Below, piece by piece: positions 1 through 8,654 of a stretch of DNA of 64,000 nucleotides. Numbering within the stretch: position 1 is the stretch's first letter; each line of letters starts with the position of its first letter. This DNA is from VAZQ01 sp036557705 (GTDB lineage Bacteria; Pseudomonadota; Alphaproteobacteria; Rhizobiales; Xanthobacteraceae). Location of the stretch: the NCBI GenBank assembly GCA_036557705.1, contig DATBHB010000159.1:62001-126000 (forward strand), given 5' to 3'. Both the position numbers and the translations under genes were made by a program. The notes below the pieces were generated by a model, which saw only the letters and a program-made list of their open reading frames with translations, had not been told where the DNA came from and searched no databases.

Positions 1-719
1 AGTTTTCCGTTCGGCATTCGGTTTATGCCGACGTCGATGACCACGGCTCCGGTCCGGACCATTTGTGAGGTAATCAAACGCGGGTGCCCCGCGGCAACGA
101 CGAGAATATCCGCGAGCATTGTGAACTGCGCGAGATCTCGGGTTTTCGCGTGGCAGATACACACCGTCGCATCCCGCTGCATGAGCATCAAGGCGATCGG
201 CTTTCCGACATTGTTGCTCGCGCCGACCACGACGACGTTGCTACCTTCGAGCTCGATTTTTTCGTGTTCCAAAAGCTTGACGATCCCATAGGGTGTACAC
301 GGCGGGAACACCATATTCCCGACCACCAGGCCTCCGACGTTATAGAGATGAAAACCATCCACGTCCTTGTCGAGGGAAATCGTTCCGAGGACCCGAGGCA
401 AATCGAACGCAGCGGGCAGCGGAAGCTGGACCAGGATGCCATGAATGCTCCGGTCTTCGTTGAGCCGTTCGATCTGCTCGATGACCGGATCGGGCGCAAC
501 CTCTTCCGGGAACGTAAATCTGGATGAGCGAATGCCGACTTCTTCGCAGGCTCTGATCTTGTTGCGCACATAGATAAGCGAGGCCGGATTCTCGCCGACC
601 AGAATGACGCCCAACCCCGGAGTGAGGCCGAACCGGGATTTGAGGATCTCGACACGACGCCGGCACTCCTGGCGGATAATCCGGGCAATCGCTACGCCGT
701 CGATGATCTTGGCTGACAT
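1..719 (-). CDS. folD: FolD bifunctional methylenetetrahydrofolate dehydrogenase/cyclohydrolase (3' end cut by window)
   Basis: FolD interconverts 5,10-methylene-THF, 5,10-methenyl-THF and 10-formyl-THF in the cytoplasm. I translated the minus strand from the ATG at 719 (MSAKIIDGVAIARII); the frame stays open to base 1, so the C-terminus lies outside the window. Family landmarks appear in order: YVRNKIRACEEVGI with the catalytic Tyr/Lys spacing near residue 50, QLPLP near 95, KDVDGFH near 117, PCTPYGI near 137, and the NAD(P)-binding stretch VVVGASNNVGKPIALM near 160. These are established FolD motifs. About 239 of the usual ~290 residues are present. The hicBA-like pair lies just upstream on the same strand. 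No oddity is seen and the family call is secure. Confidence 0.93.
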   Translation of the reverse strand, partial: MSAKIIDGVAIARIIRQECRRRVEILKSRFGLTPGLGVILVGENPASLIYVRNKIRACEEVGIRSSRFTFPEEVAPDPVIEQIERLNEDRSIHGILVQLPLPAAFDLPRVLGTISLDKDVDGFHLYNVGGLVVGNMVFPPCTPYGIVKLLEHEKIELEGSNVVVVGASNNVGKPIALMLMQRDATVCICHAKTRDLAQFTMLADILVVAAGHPRLITSQMVRTGAVVIDVGINRMPNGK

Positions 720-724
720 AAGAT

Positions 725-934
725 TCAGAATGCTTTCGGCAGGCCAGTGTCTTTGAGCACTTTATCTGCCAAGTGCCGCGACATGATGATTACTGGGACC
801 GTAAAATTCCTCCCGCTTATTGAGCTGTGCCAGATGTCGTGATCGCCTTTCCCATGGCGGACGAACCGGCAGCAGCCCTCGCTAAGCTTGTCACGAACTA
901 GCTTGCCGAACCTTTCACGCCGGAATCTTGACAC
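725..934 (-). CDS. hicA: HicA/YcfA-type mRNA interferase toxin
   Basis: A 69-residue basic protein. The core KLVRDKLSEG...RHGKGDHDIW...RNFTVPV matches the HicA (YcfA) fold, a small dsRNA-binding-like domain in which the His of the G-(S/D)-H motif is catalytic. Here that His lies in KGDHDIW near residue 31. Known HicA toxins cleave mRNA and are neutralised by HicB. The start is a GTG inside the last codons of the upstream DUF1902/HicB-like gene, giving a 20-base overlap that implies coupled translation. The order antitoxin then toxin is the reverse of the classic hicAB order. Activity is inferred from family only. Confidence 0.75.
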   Translation of the reverse strand: MSRFRRERFGKLVRDKLSEGCCRFVRHGKGDHDIWHSSISGRNFTVPVIIMSRHLADKVLKDTGLPKAF

Positions 935-1157
935 TGCCTGATGTAATGAGTTCGAACTCTACTTCTTGCTGACCACTGCCCTCGAGAAGATCCTCAATGG
1001 CGCCGGGGAGTTTCTTCCGGAGAGCGTCGATGGTCTCAGCCTCGAGGTTCAGGCCCGGCAGGCTGCTGGATTCGGTGTACCAGACCTCAGCTTCGGCATC
1101 CCATGCGGCTTTAACAGTGATCGGCGTGTGGGGGCGCATGTGAAATCCCGGAGGCAT
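915..1157 (-). CDS. hicB: HicB-like antitoxin with DUF1902 domain
   Basis: About 80 residues. The core PITVKAAWDAEAEVW...SLPGLNLEAETIDALRKKL is the DUF1902/HicB-like partial RNase H fold seen in type II antitoxins. The chosen ATG at 1157 has an AGAGGAG ribosome site eight bases upstream; an in-frame TTG at 1181 and an ATG at 1139 are alternatives. The gene overlaps the downstream HicA-like toxin gene. No separate DNA-binding domain is visible in this short protein, so autoregulation, if any, would need the complex. Neighbouring folD is unrelated. Confidence 0.75.
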   Translation of the reverse strand: MPPGFHMRPHTPITVKAAWDAEAEVWYTESSSLPGLNLEAETIDALRKKLPGAIEDLLEGSGQQEVEFELITSGSVKIPA

Positions 1158-1302
1158 GCCAAAAGCTCCTCTCTCAAGCAAACATATTCCCCGAGGTCTC
1201 GACTTTCAAATGAGCGCCGCGGACCCCTGCAGAGAGGGTGGGAGTTCGCTGAAACGCGAGTTGCGACCCGCGACGGGTGATGCAACCTGATGGACAGCCC
1301 AT

Positions 1303-2439
1303 TTACCCCGCCCCTTCAGGAACCACTGCACGCTCATTGGCAACATCCCGTTCCATATCAAAGAGCGCGGTGATGAGGCCGGCAACGTCGCCGACATCAA
1401 CCCGGCGATAGCGGTTGCCGGAAAGCGCACGCGTCGCGAGGAAATGAACATCGGATTGGGCGCTGCCCACGAACAGGATGCGCCGCCCCGATTCGATGCA
1501 GGCATGGATTTTCGAGGGGAGCACGTAGCCGACGAAGGAATCGCGCAGCGTGACGAGATGCACGTCGGCGGCAAGCAGAAGCCGCGCCAGATCGGAAACC
1601 GGCAGGAGCCGCGACCGGTAGACGGGAACACCGCGCGTCGTGAGCATCGTCTCCACCGCATCGGCCTTGGCGCCGACCGCATTGAGCCAGAAGCGAAGCG
1701 GGCGCTTCGAACGCGAAACGTAGTGAGCATAGGCCTCGATGAAGGTGGTCTCGTCGTGGGCGACGCCCCAGTTGCCCGAATAGAGAATTACACCGGTAGA
1801 GCCGGCAAGCGCATCGGGCAGCGGCAACCTAGCCAAGCCCGGCGGGAAGCCGGTCGGGGAGGGATTGCGCCGTATTCGGATGCGCTCCTGGCCGATGCCG
1901 ATTTCGGCGAGCCGCCGCGCCTGATCGAGACCCAGGACTTCGAACTCATCGGTGCGCCGGCGCCAGAACCAGGTGAGGCGCAGCACCAGATCAAGAGCGA
2001 TATTGCTCCTTCCCCGCTCCGCGATGAGGCACTCCGGGTGAAAATCCATGATGCGATAGATGAGGCGCTTGCGCAGGAGAATATTGAGCGGCGCGATGAA
2101 ATGCAGCATCAGCGGCGGGCTGCCGGTAAACAATATGGAGGCCGCCCTGCGCATCGGGCGCCATGCGGCGACAACAAGCCGCAAATTCGAAAACACGGTC
2201 CACAGCATCCTGGCCGCGAAGTTTTGTTTAGGGCAGGGCCGGCGACGGACCTTGATTAACTCGAGCGAGCCGCGGCCGATGGGCTCCGCGCGCAGACGGG
2301 CCGAGGATCCGCTGGTCAAGCCGACGAGCGTGACGGCAAATCCCTCTTTTGCCCGCTCGCGCGCGTCCAGCATGGCGTATTGTCCGACGGCGCCGAAATC
2401 GGGCGGCAGCCAGTCGCAGATGTAGACGAGCCTGGTCAT
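1303..2439 (-). CDS. GT-B glycosyltransferase, family 4-like
   Basis: A 378-residue protein from the ATG at 2439 (MTRLVYICDWLPPDFGAVG). The N-terminal half has the opening typical of GT4-like enzymes (WLPPDFGAVGQY). The C-terminal half has the nucleotide-sugar domain landmarks ILYSGNWGVAHDETTF and LPSKIHACIESGRRILFVG, where the Pro-Ser-Lys-(I/L) segment and the following Gly-Lys/Arg-Pro-like turn are common in WbuB-type transferases. It probably adds a sugar to a lipid-linked or capsule/O-antigen glycan, but donor and acceptor cannot be told. It stands alone, with no other polysaccharide genes beside it. An alternative start 13 codons upstream is less likely. Confidence 0.85.
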   Translation of the reverse strand: MTRLVYICDWLPPDFGAVGQYAMLDARERAKEGFAVTLVGLTSGSSARLRAEPIGRGSLELIKVRRRPCPKQNFAARMLWTVFSNLRLVVAAWRPMRRAASILFTGSPPLMLHFIAPLNILLRKRLIYRIMDFHPECLIAERGRSNIALDLVLRLTWFWRRRTDEFEVLGLDQARRLAEIGIGQERIRIRRNPSPTGFPPGLARLPLPDALAGSTGVILYSGNWGVAHDETTFIEAYAHYVSRSKRPLRFWLNAVGAKADAVETMLTTRGVPVYRSRLLPVSDLARLLLAADVHLVTLRDSFVGYVLPSKIHACIESGRRILFVGSAQSDVHFLATRALSGNRYRRVDVGDVAGLITALFDMERDVANERAVVPEGAG

Positions 2440-2792
2440 GCGTGCCTTGGGCAAGCTACCGCAGTTCGGGTGATACAACTTTTCGCCCAGACCCGAGATG
2501 AAGCGCGGCGGGGGTCAAGGTACGGATTCATGGTCTCGTCCGCGGATCGGCACCATAGCCGCCGAGAATCGCATCGACGATTTTGGCCGCAGGATGGCCC
2601 TTTTGAGCCCTGCACTCTCCCTGTCATCAGAACGGCGGAGCGGGTCAAAGACCCCGCGCAAGCCGATCCGGGACCCGCAGCTTGCATTGACGGCGAGGGG
2701 GATCCTGGCGCGCGCTCCCTGCGGGCGATCGCCCGCAGATCGCTTGGCCGGGATGACATTCGAGAGAGTGACCCAAAGTGAGCAGGGATTCC
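2440..2792. other. Gap without a convincing gene
   Basis: About 350 bases between the glycosyltransferase and the LVIVD gene. Short frames cross it on both strands but none has a family signature or ribosome site. The stretch around 2640-2760 contains GC-rich inverted segments of the kind seen in the other intergenic repeats of this window. I see no RNA gene. Confidence 0.4.
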
Positions 2793-4118
2793 TCAAGGCG
2801 CGCCCGCGACTTCCAGGACGTCGAACCCGACCCAGCGGTCGACCACATAGATTAGACCCCGGTCGTCGAGCGTCACGTCGTTGCTCTGCGGAGCCGGCCG
2901 GCCGCCAGCGGGCTCCGGGATGAAATGACCAATCTCGCGCGGCATGAGCGGATCGGCGACATCGACGATGCGCAGCCCGCCGCCGAACCAGACCGCATGG
3001 ACGATCGTGCCGCTCATGCGCTCAGCAAACTGATGCGCACCGAAGCGTGCGCCGCTTGTGCGGCTAAACGGCGAGTCGAGCTCGCTCACCTGGAACTGCG
3101 CCAGCGGCCGAATCGCGGCCGGGTCGGTCACGTCGAAGGTCAACAGGCAGGCATGCGCGCGTCCGCGCCGCACCTCCTCCTCGGCCGGGCTTTGGGCCTG
3201 ATCCTCCTCGTCGATGGCAATTGCAATCCGCCTCCCTCCGATGGACTCGGGAAGCGGCATCACCGTGTGGGTCGGCTCCGGGAACAGCGGATGATAATTG
3301 TAGCTGCCGAGAGTCATCGGCTTACGCAAATCGGAAATGTCGACGATCGAGAAGCCGGCGTGCCAGCAGCTTGCCCACATTTCATTGCCGCGGCGCAGCG
3401 CATGATGGAGTCGATGTTGCCGGCCCGGCCAAGTCGGCACTTCGCCGCCGCCGGTGTGCTGGCCCGGCATCCACCAGCGCGCCACTTCCGTGGGCTGCTG
3501 CGGATCGCGAATGTCGTAGATAACAAGGATGTTGCCGATATAGCCCTCCATCTCGGTCGAGATGTAGGCGTAATGCTCGTCGAGATCGAAGCGGTGAGCG
3601 CCGATGCCGCCGGTGCGATGATGAACGATTTGCTTCGGCCGCGCGGGATCGGAAATATCGTAAATCTTGAATCCGCCGTTGTGATAACCGCGTTTGGCTT
3701 CGGCTTCGATCTCATCAATATCGGTCGCGCTGACGCCTAGCCTGACGGCAAGCTCGGCCGCAGTGGGAGCGCGCCCAAGCGCGGCGGCTAGCTCGCGCTT
3801 AGCGCGCGGCAGCTCGTCGGCGCGCCGCCCAATCGCGGTCGGGTTGCGCTCGTGATTGACCACCATGATGTCGCCGGCGACCCTCACCTTGTGGCTGTGC
3901 GAAGCATGATCGTCGAGCGTGATGGCGGCGACCACGTGCGGCCGGCGCGGCTCCGAAATATCGAGGATGGAAGTGCCGAGATGGTCCTTGTTGGGCAGAT
4001 GCCCAACATAGGCATGACGCCCAGACACCGTGACCTGACCGGCTCCGGCGAGATCGAGATGGCCGAGGCGGCGGACATTGCGGGCAAGCGGCTGCGGCGG
4101 TCGTTCGAGGATGTTCAT
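2793..4118 (-). CDS. LVIVD-repeat beta-propeller-like protein with HTH-like insertion
   Basis: A 441-residue protein built from LVIVD-type repeats: segments such as SILDISEPRRP, FKIYDISDPARP, LVIYDIRDPQQP, FSIVDISDLRKP and LRIVDVADPLMP recur along its length, each a propeller-like strand ending in D-(I/V)-S/A-(D/E)-P. No signal peptide is visible at the N-terminus. Function is unknown for the family, although LVIVD proteins are often extracellular or cell-surface proteins. Residues about 99-144 interrupt the repeats with a charged helical segment (ELAAALGRAPTAAELAVRLG) that looks like a sigma-70 region 3 or other helix-turn-helix. Repeat family A separates the gene from the upstream Bug gene. 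Confidence 0.8.
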   Translation of the reverse strand: MNILERPPQPLARNVRRLGHLDLAGAGQVTVSGRHAYVGHLPNKDHLGTSILDISEPRRPHVVAAITLDDHASHSHKVRVAGDIMVVNHERNPTAIGRRADELPRAKRELAAALGRAPTAAELAVRLGVSATDIDEIEAEAKRGYHNGGFKIYDISDPARPKQIVHHRTGGIGAHRFDLDEHYAYISTEMEGYIGNILVIYDIRDPQQPTEVARWWMPGQHTGGGEVPTWPGRQHRLHHALRRGNEMWASCWHAGFSIVDISDLRKPMTLGSYNYHPLFPEPTHTVMPLPESIGGRRIAIAIDEEDQAQSPAEEEVRRGRAHACLLTFDVTDPAAIRPLAQFQVSELDSPFSRTSGARFGAHQFAERMSGTIVHAVWFGGGLRIVDVADPLMPREIGHFIPEPAGGRPAPQSNDVTLDDRGLIYVVDRWVGFDVLEVAGAP

Positions 4119-4128
4119 GGTGATTCAC

Positions 4129-4291
4129 CGTAGGGTGGGCAAAATCGTCAGCGATACCTGTCCACGTACACCGATCTCAGAGGACGATTTTGCCCACGCG
4201 ATCCGCCCTCGACGCCTCGCTGCGTGGGCAAAATCGCGTTCACCGTCGGGGCGCGCGGCAAAACATTACACGCTATTTTGCGCACCCTACG
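4129..4291. repeat. Family A double-hairpin repeat, copy 1
   Basis: Begins CGTAGGGTGGGCAAAATCG and ends GCACCCTACG, with internal CGATTTTGCCCACGCG and CGTGGGCAAAATCGCG arms. This gives two adjacent stem-loops with an outer GTAGGGTG/CACCCTAC pairing. It fills the gap between the LVIVD gene and the Bug gene and ends two bases from the Bug stop codon. Confidence 0.8.
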
Positions 4292-4292
4292 A

Positions 4293-5276
4293 TCATTCCA
4301 ACCTGGCGCCGGAGGCCTTGACGATGGCGGTCCATTTGGGGATTTCCGCCTTGATATAGGCTGCAAATTCGTCCGGCGTGCTGCCCGCGATATCGACGCC
4401 GAGATTGCCGAGCTGGGCGCGGACGCCAGAATCGTGCAGCGCTTCGACTGTGGCGCGGTTGAGCGTCGTAACGATGTCCTTCGGAGTCTTTGCCGGCGCG
4501 ACGAGGCCATGCCAGGTGGTCGCCTCGAAGCCTTTGAGCCCAAGTTCGTCGAGCGTCGGAAGCTCGGGCATGACCGCGATCCGCTCAAGCGTCGTCACGG
4601 CGAGCGGGCGAACCGCCCCATTGCGGATGTGCCCGATCACCGAAGCGGCGGTCGCGAACATCATATCGACATGACCGGCAATCACGTCCTGCAGCGCCGG
4701 CGCGGCGCCTTTATAGGGTACGTGGACGAGATCAACCTTGGCGGTGGCCTTGAACAGCTCGCCGGCAAGATGCGCCGCCGCGCCATATCCGGACGAGGCG
4801 AAATTGTATTTGCCGGGATTGGCCCGGGCGAGCGCGATCAACTCGGCGACGGTCTGCGCCGGAAACGCGGGATTGACGACGAGGATGTTGGCCTGCGAGC
4901 CGATCAAGGAAATCGGCGCGAAATCCGCCTCCGGATCGAAATTGATGTTCTTGTAGAGCGCCGCGTTGGTGGCAAGGATGCTGTTGTTGCCGTTAAGCAG
5001 CGTGTAGCCGTCGGGCGACGCATGCGCCACCAGCTCGGCGCCGACATTGCCTCCGGCGCCCGGCCGGTTCTCGATGACGAAAGGAGCCTTAAGGCTCTGC
5101 TCGAGTTTCTTGCCAAGAATCCGGGCCAGCAAGTCGCTCGGTCCGCCGGGTGTGAAGGCGACGACGATGGTGACCGGCCGGCTCGGATAATCAGCCGCGG
5201 CTGACGGAGCCGAAACCGCCGCACCGGCGCCGACCGCGAGCAAAATAACTGCGCTTTTGAAGAATTTTGCCGTCAT
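4293..5276 (-). CDS. Bug/TctC-family tripartite tricarboxylate transporter binding protein
   Basis: A 327-residue periplasmic binding protein from the ATG at 5276. A signal peptide covers about residues 1-30 (hydrophobic ILLAVGAGAAVSAPSAAA). The mature part starts DYPSRPVTIVVAFTPGGPSD and carries the Bug-family ENRPGAGGNVGAE segment, the DGYTLL turn, YNFASSGYGAAAHLAGEL and VPYKGAAPALQDVIAG. These form the carboxylate-binding pocket loops of the family. No TctA or TctB membrane subunit lies nearby, so its transporter partner must be elsewhere or it acts as a sensor-type orphan. It differs from the other four Bug proteins here, which share the EDVADFY-like start. Confidence 0.92.
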   Translation of the reverse strand: MTAKFFKSAVILLAVGAGAAVSAPSAAADYPSRPVTIVVAFTPGGPSDLLARILGKKLEQSLKAPFVIENRPGAGGNVGAELVAHASPDGYTLLNGNNSILATNAALYKNINFDPEADFAPISLIGSQANILVVNPAFPAQTVAELIALARANPGKYNFASSGYGAAAHLAGELFKATAKVDLVHVPYKGAAPALQDVIAGHVDMMFATAASVIGHIRNGAVRPLAVTTLERIAVMPELPTLDELGLKGFEATTWHGLVAPAKTPKDIVTTLNRATVEALHDSGVRAQLGNLGVDIAGSTPDEFAAYIKAEIPKWTAIVKASGARLE

Positions 5277-5383
5277 AGCGGCCTCCTCGCCGACACCAGT
5301 TACCCACACCGCCCATCTTAGCCTTGGCGGGCTAGGTGCGCCATGCTAACCGTGACTGACAAGAACCGGGGCGAGGTTTTGTC

Positions 5384-5704
5384 GTGGGCGGGGTGTGGAT
5401 CGTCGCAGTCTTTCTGGCTGCCGTGTTTTCGTACCTTTGCACGGAATATCAGCTGGTCTCTTTCCAGACCCGGCTTCGAATCATGGTTGGCGCCCCATAC
5501 ACGCTCCTGATGATCCTGCTCATCAATGCGGCGAGCTTTCTCATCACCTGGATGAGCGCGTTGGCATTTGTCATTGCCAGCCGCAGCGACTGCTACGTCG
5601 AGGTGACCGCGATCTGCGCCGGCGTGCAGGCCATGTGGCTCGGCCAGAACCTGTGGGTTTATCACCGCGATCGCGCGCGCTGCGGCGACGCGCTATTTGG
5701 TTAG
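5384..5704 (+). CDS. Small membrane protein, unknown function
   Basis: A 106-residue frame from a GTG at 5384 with hydrophobic segments at about residues 4-19, 36-52 and 53-68, consistent with three membrane passes, and a polar tail ending HRDRARCGDALFG. I recognise no family. It lies between a minus-strand Bug gene and a plus-strand ModA-like gene. The hydrophobic pattern and normal codon use favour a real gene, but the start is uncertain because no strong ribosome site is visible. Confidence 0.5.
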   Translation: MGGVWIVAVFLAAVFSYLCTEYQLVSFQTRLRIMVGAPYTLLMILLINAASFLITWMSALAFVIASRSDCYVEVTAICAGVQAMWLGQNLWVYHRDRARCGDALFG

Positions 5705-5816
5705 TCATCGCACGGTCGGCCGTGCCTACCCTGCGATGAAACGAGCCGTTGTTGGTCGCCGGTAAGCCACGTAATATGTGGCCATCAACCATAAAGGCAA
5801 ATTGGGAGGACGCCAC

Positions 5817-6590
5817 ATGTTGCAGCGCTTTCGTATCGCTCCGCTCTTCGCCGTCGCTTTCCTGCTCGCACCGGCAACATCGGGGACCGGTGCCGAGATC
5901 AGGGTGCTCAATGCCAATGCATTGACCGTCGCCATGAAGGAACTCGCCGCCGAGTTCACCAGAGACACGGGCAATCAGGTGAGTTTCAGCGGCATGTCGC
6001 CTGGACTTGTAGACCAGCGGATCAAGGCCGGAGAGGTCTATGATCTCGTCATCAATGCCACCGATTCCGTCCAGAGCTTCGAAAAGCAAGGCAAATGGCG
6101 CCCCGGCAGCCGTCATCCGCTGGCGCGTGTCGGCATCGGCATCGCGATACGCGACGGCGGCAAGCTCGATCTTTCGACCGTTGAATCCACGCGCAAGGCG
6201 ATCCTCGATGCGAAGACGATCATGTTCAGCGATTCCAGGGGCGGCGGCTTGAGCGGAATCAACGCGCAAAAAGTGCTCTCCAATCTCGGCCTCACCGATG
6301 CTGTCAAGGCCAAGACGAAGCTTTCCAAGGACCTTGCCGGCGGCCAAGCGGAGATCGCTAAGGGTGAGGTCGATCTTGGCCTGTTCAATTTGAGCGAGAT
6401 ACCGCGCGCGCCCGGCGTTACGCGGGCGGGGCCGGTGCCGGCGGCGGTGCAGGTCTACATCAACTACGATTCCGCAATCCCGGCGACCAATACGATGCCC
6501 GAGCCGGCGCTTGCCTTGCTGAAATATTTACAGCGCCCCGCATCGCGCGCCGTCTGGGACAAGGCGGGACTGGAAGTCGTGGCGGAGTGA
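5817..6590 (+). CDS. ModA-like extracellular solute-binding protein
   Basis: A 257-residue protein. The ATG at 5817 follows a GGGAGGA ribosome site, so the longer frame upstream is rejected. The signal peptide is residues ~1-26 (LFAVAFLLAPATSGTGA). The mature chain resembles the periplasmic-binding fold of molybdate/tungstate ModA: IRVLNANALTVAMKELAAEF, then a Ser-rich site (SFSGMSPG), DLVINATDSV, and the hinge-proximal stretch SDSRGGGLSGI. No modB or modC follows, so the ligand need not be molybdate. Many such standalone ModA-like proteins in this lineage are unassigned. It ends at repeat family A copy 2. Confidence 0.8.
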   Translation: MLQRFRIAPLFAVAFLLAPATSGTGAEIRVLNANALTVAMKELAAEFTRDTGNQVSFSGMSPGLVDQRIKAGEVYDLVINATDSVQSFEKQGKWRPGSRHPLARVGIGIAIRDGGKLDLSTVESTRKAILDAKTIMFSDSRGGGLSGINAQKVLSNLGLTDAVKAKTKLSKDLAGGQAEIAKGEVDLGLFNLSEIPRAPGVTRAGPVPAAVQVYINYDSAIPATNTMPEPALALLKYLQRPASRAVWDKAGLEVVAE

Positions 6591-6595
6591 ACTTC

Positions 6596-6765
6596 CGTAG
6601 GGTGGGCAAACGCGCGCTCGCGCGCCGTACCCACGCGGTCGTGATCCGGAGCGTCGGACCGCGTGGGCACGGCGCTGTTTCTGCGATGTGGCACGGTTCG
6701 TGCGCGAGGACCGCGCCCATAGTGCGTCGAAGACGCGCGTGAACGCGCTTACGGCCCACCCTACG
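6596..6765. repeat. Family A double-hairpin repeat, copy 2
   Basis: Starts CGTAGGGTGGGCAAA five bases after the ModA-like stop and ends GGCCCACCCTACG. The internal arms are the CACGGCG flavour (CCGCGTGGGCACGGCG) and more degenerate than in other copies. Confidence 0.75.
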
Positions 6766-6785
6766 AAGCTACAATGACAACCCGG

Positions 6786-7247
6786 CTATTTGCCATCTGC
6801 TCGAGCGAGCAGCGGCTGAACGGAGGGAGCGATCGGTTCTGTACCGTTCTTGTCGCGAAGGAAGGACGGCACTTTCACTTCCGGCAATTCGGCACGAGGC
6901 GCCTCTTTGCGTTGCCGATAAACCTCCTGCTCGGCCCGTCGCACCACGTCATCGATTGTCTGGCCGACAACGTCGAGCCTGGTAATGATTTCGTTGGCGA
7001 GAGAGTGATAGTGCCGACGCTCCGACCGCTCGTGCTCAAGCGTGAGCTTGAGCGATTGCACCTCACTCTCCAGCTGCAGATTCGACCGTTCGAGGACGTT
7101 TAGCTGGGTGGCGAGCCTGGTGTTTTCACCGCGAAGATGCTCCACTCCGAGGATGGACTCTCGTATTTTGTCTGCAAGCGGGTCAGCTTTTGCATCCGCC
7201 AGCTTCGCAAGATCCTTGACTCCTGACACGACTACCTCCCGACGCAT
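6786..7247 (-). CDS. Coiled-coil hypothetical protein
   Basis: A 153-residue soluble protein starting MRREVVVSGVKDLAK. Residues ~35-85 form a heptad-like coiled coil (ENTRLATQLNVLERSNLQLE and on), followed by a less charged helix and a Pro-rich tail with PEVKVPSFLRDKNG. No signal peptide, membrane segment or known domain is seen. It is monocistronic and convergent with the ModA-like gene. Its role is unknown; a scaffold or oligomerisation role would be only a guess. Confidence 0.6.
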   Translation of the reverse strand: MRREVVVSGVKDLAKLADAKADPLADKIRESILGVEHLRGENTRLATQLNVLERSNLQLESEVQSLKLTLEHERSERRHYHSLANEIITRLDVVGQTIDDVVRRAEQEVYRQRKEAPRAELPEVKVPSFLRDKNGTEPIAPSVQPLLARADGK

Positions 7248-7486
7248 ACCGGAACACGTAACAACCTGAAATTAGCAGGTTTTCGGTGAAAATAGAAAGC
7301 GGCAGTTTTGTGACGAACCCAGGTAGTAACAATTACGAAGATCCGGTTTCTACGTGTATGCGAGACGATTTAGCAGCATCGATTGGGGCCGGCTCGGTGA
7401 AAGCATACCTTATGTAGCTTTTTAACTGAGCCGTCGGGAGGCGCCGTTTCATCGCATTTACGCCGGGATTCGGCCATAAAACGGCA
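7248..7486. other. Gap upstream of coiled-coil gene, no gene seen
   Basis: Relatively AT-rich stretch (for example around 7270-7420) upstream of the minus-strand coiled-coil gene, likely holding its promoter. No convincing -35/-10 pair could be assigned by eye. Confidence 0.35.
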
Positions 7487-7632
7487 TAGGGCGGATCAGC
7501 GCGGCCGCTGCTGTTTCGGCGTCACGTGTGCTGGTCGGCGCGTAATCCGCCGCAACGGGGTGGCGCGGTTACGGCGCGCCTCTGTGACAAGTTATGTTGT
7601 TGCCACCGCGACCGGCGCGCCTAACCCGCCCT
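7487..7632. repeat. Family C repeat, copy 1
   Basis: Begins ATAGGGCGGATCAGCGCGGC and ends CGCGCCTAACCCGCC, with internal GCGCGTAATCCGCC and GTTACGGCGCGCC arms. The arrangement is the same as the copies at 52375 and 55919: outer GGGCGG/CCGCCC-like arms plus an inner inverted pair. It touches the 3' end of the secreted-protein gene at 7638. Confidence 0.75.
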
Positions 7633-7637
7633 GTTCA

Positions 7638-8066
7638 TCAATGAGTCTTCGGACACGCGGCCCAGTAACCGCCGGTTAGATCGTGTCCGCTCCCAAACTC
7701 CCGGATCCAGCACTTCCCCTCCGGACGAGCCGAGTAACCGGGAAGAGCGGCTCCGTTCGCAGCGGCGTTGACTGGCTCTTGCGCCGCAGCGCGCGCCTGC
7801 GTCGCGGTAGCGTCGCGTTGCCTTTTGCTTGCGGTTGTACGCGGGTGCTTGTTGGTTGCCGCACGCTCGGGTTTGTTTGTCGCCTTCCCGTAGGAGACGT
7901 AAGCGCTCGCGCTCGGCGTGCTGAAAGCCGAATATCCACTGTCCTCGCGCATGCCCTGGTCCTGAAACTCGGATCCCGCCTGCGCGGCCGCCAATTGCGG
8001 AACTACGATCATCGCCAGCCCGAGCGCAATGCCGAGGGCGGTCGTAATTCTCGTTGTGCTTCTCAT
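7638..8066 (-). CDS. Secreted hypothetical protein
   Basis: A 142-residue protein from the ATG at 8066, which follows an AAGGAATTT ribosome site; the longer frame to 8252 is rejected. The signal peptide is clear: basic MRSTTRITT, a hydrophobic core ALGIALGLAMIVVP and a QLAAAQA cleavage site. The mature chain is Ala/Thr/Arg-rich (residues ~60-105) and ends with two conserved-looking cysteines around CWIREFGSG and YWAACPKTH. Proteins of this build are common in Bradyrhizobium relatives without known function. It is probably periplasmic. Confidence 0.6.
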   Translation of the reverse strand: MRSTTRITTALGIALGLAMIVVPQLAAAQAGSEFQDQGMREDSGYSAFSTPSASAYVSYGKATNKPERAATNKHPRTTASKRQRDATATQARAAAQEPVNAAANGAALPGYSARPEGKCWIREFGSGHDLTGGYWAACPKTH

Positions 8067-8654
8067 GATAAATTCCTTTTGTTTTCTTTGATCGGCACGC
8101 TTGCTTGGCACGCCGCAGGAAACTGATGTCGCGCGCAACCATTGCCGAAGATGGCTCTGTGATACACGCGAGTGCCACAAGATCAAATAAATCGATCGTA
8201 AAAAGTGCACGGGCGAGCATAAAAAATTGGAAAAATCGACAATCATGATCAAAAGTACAGTCGAGCAATGTGTTTGCAGTGGTAATTAGATCATTTTGCA
8301 ACCTCAGTGCGATGATTTCATAATCGGCTCTACGACATGCGCGGGCTTAGCGCGTCGCAGACGCGCGGGGACGCGCTGGCGACCCGCGCATCCATCGTCT
8401 TGCGAAAATGATGGATTGCCGGTCAAGCCCGGCAATGACGAATGAGGTTCAATATGAGCGGAAGCCGCTGTAATCGCCTAGAGGTTACGATCACCGGTGC
8501 CGCAAACCCAACGCCTGATACCGCTTGGCAGAAGCCCGGCAAAACTTGTCCATCGCGAGAAATAGGGGCTTGTAATTTTCCGGCTTGAATTATCGTTTTA
8601 GATTGTCTATGCATTATTATAGGGGTGCAAGCATTCAGTTTTGATGTTTCACGC
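8067..8654. promoter_or_regulatory. Intergenic region with likely promoter of the XRE-hyf operon
   Basis: About 590 bases without a supported gene. A GC-rich inverted element is visible at 8340-8390 (GCGTCGCAGACGCG with flanking arms). Close to the operon, an AT-rich stretch 8585-8620 ends in TATTATAGGGG, a plausible -10 box, which would start a transcript some 25-30 bases before the ATG at 8655. No -35 box at proper spacing is clear, so the promoter is a suggestion only. Confidence 0.3.
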
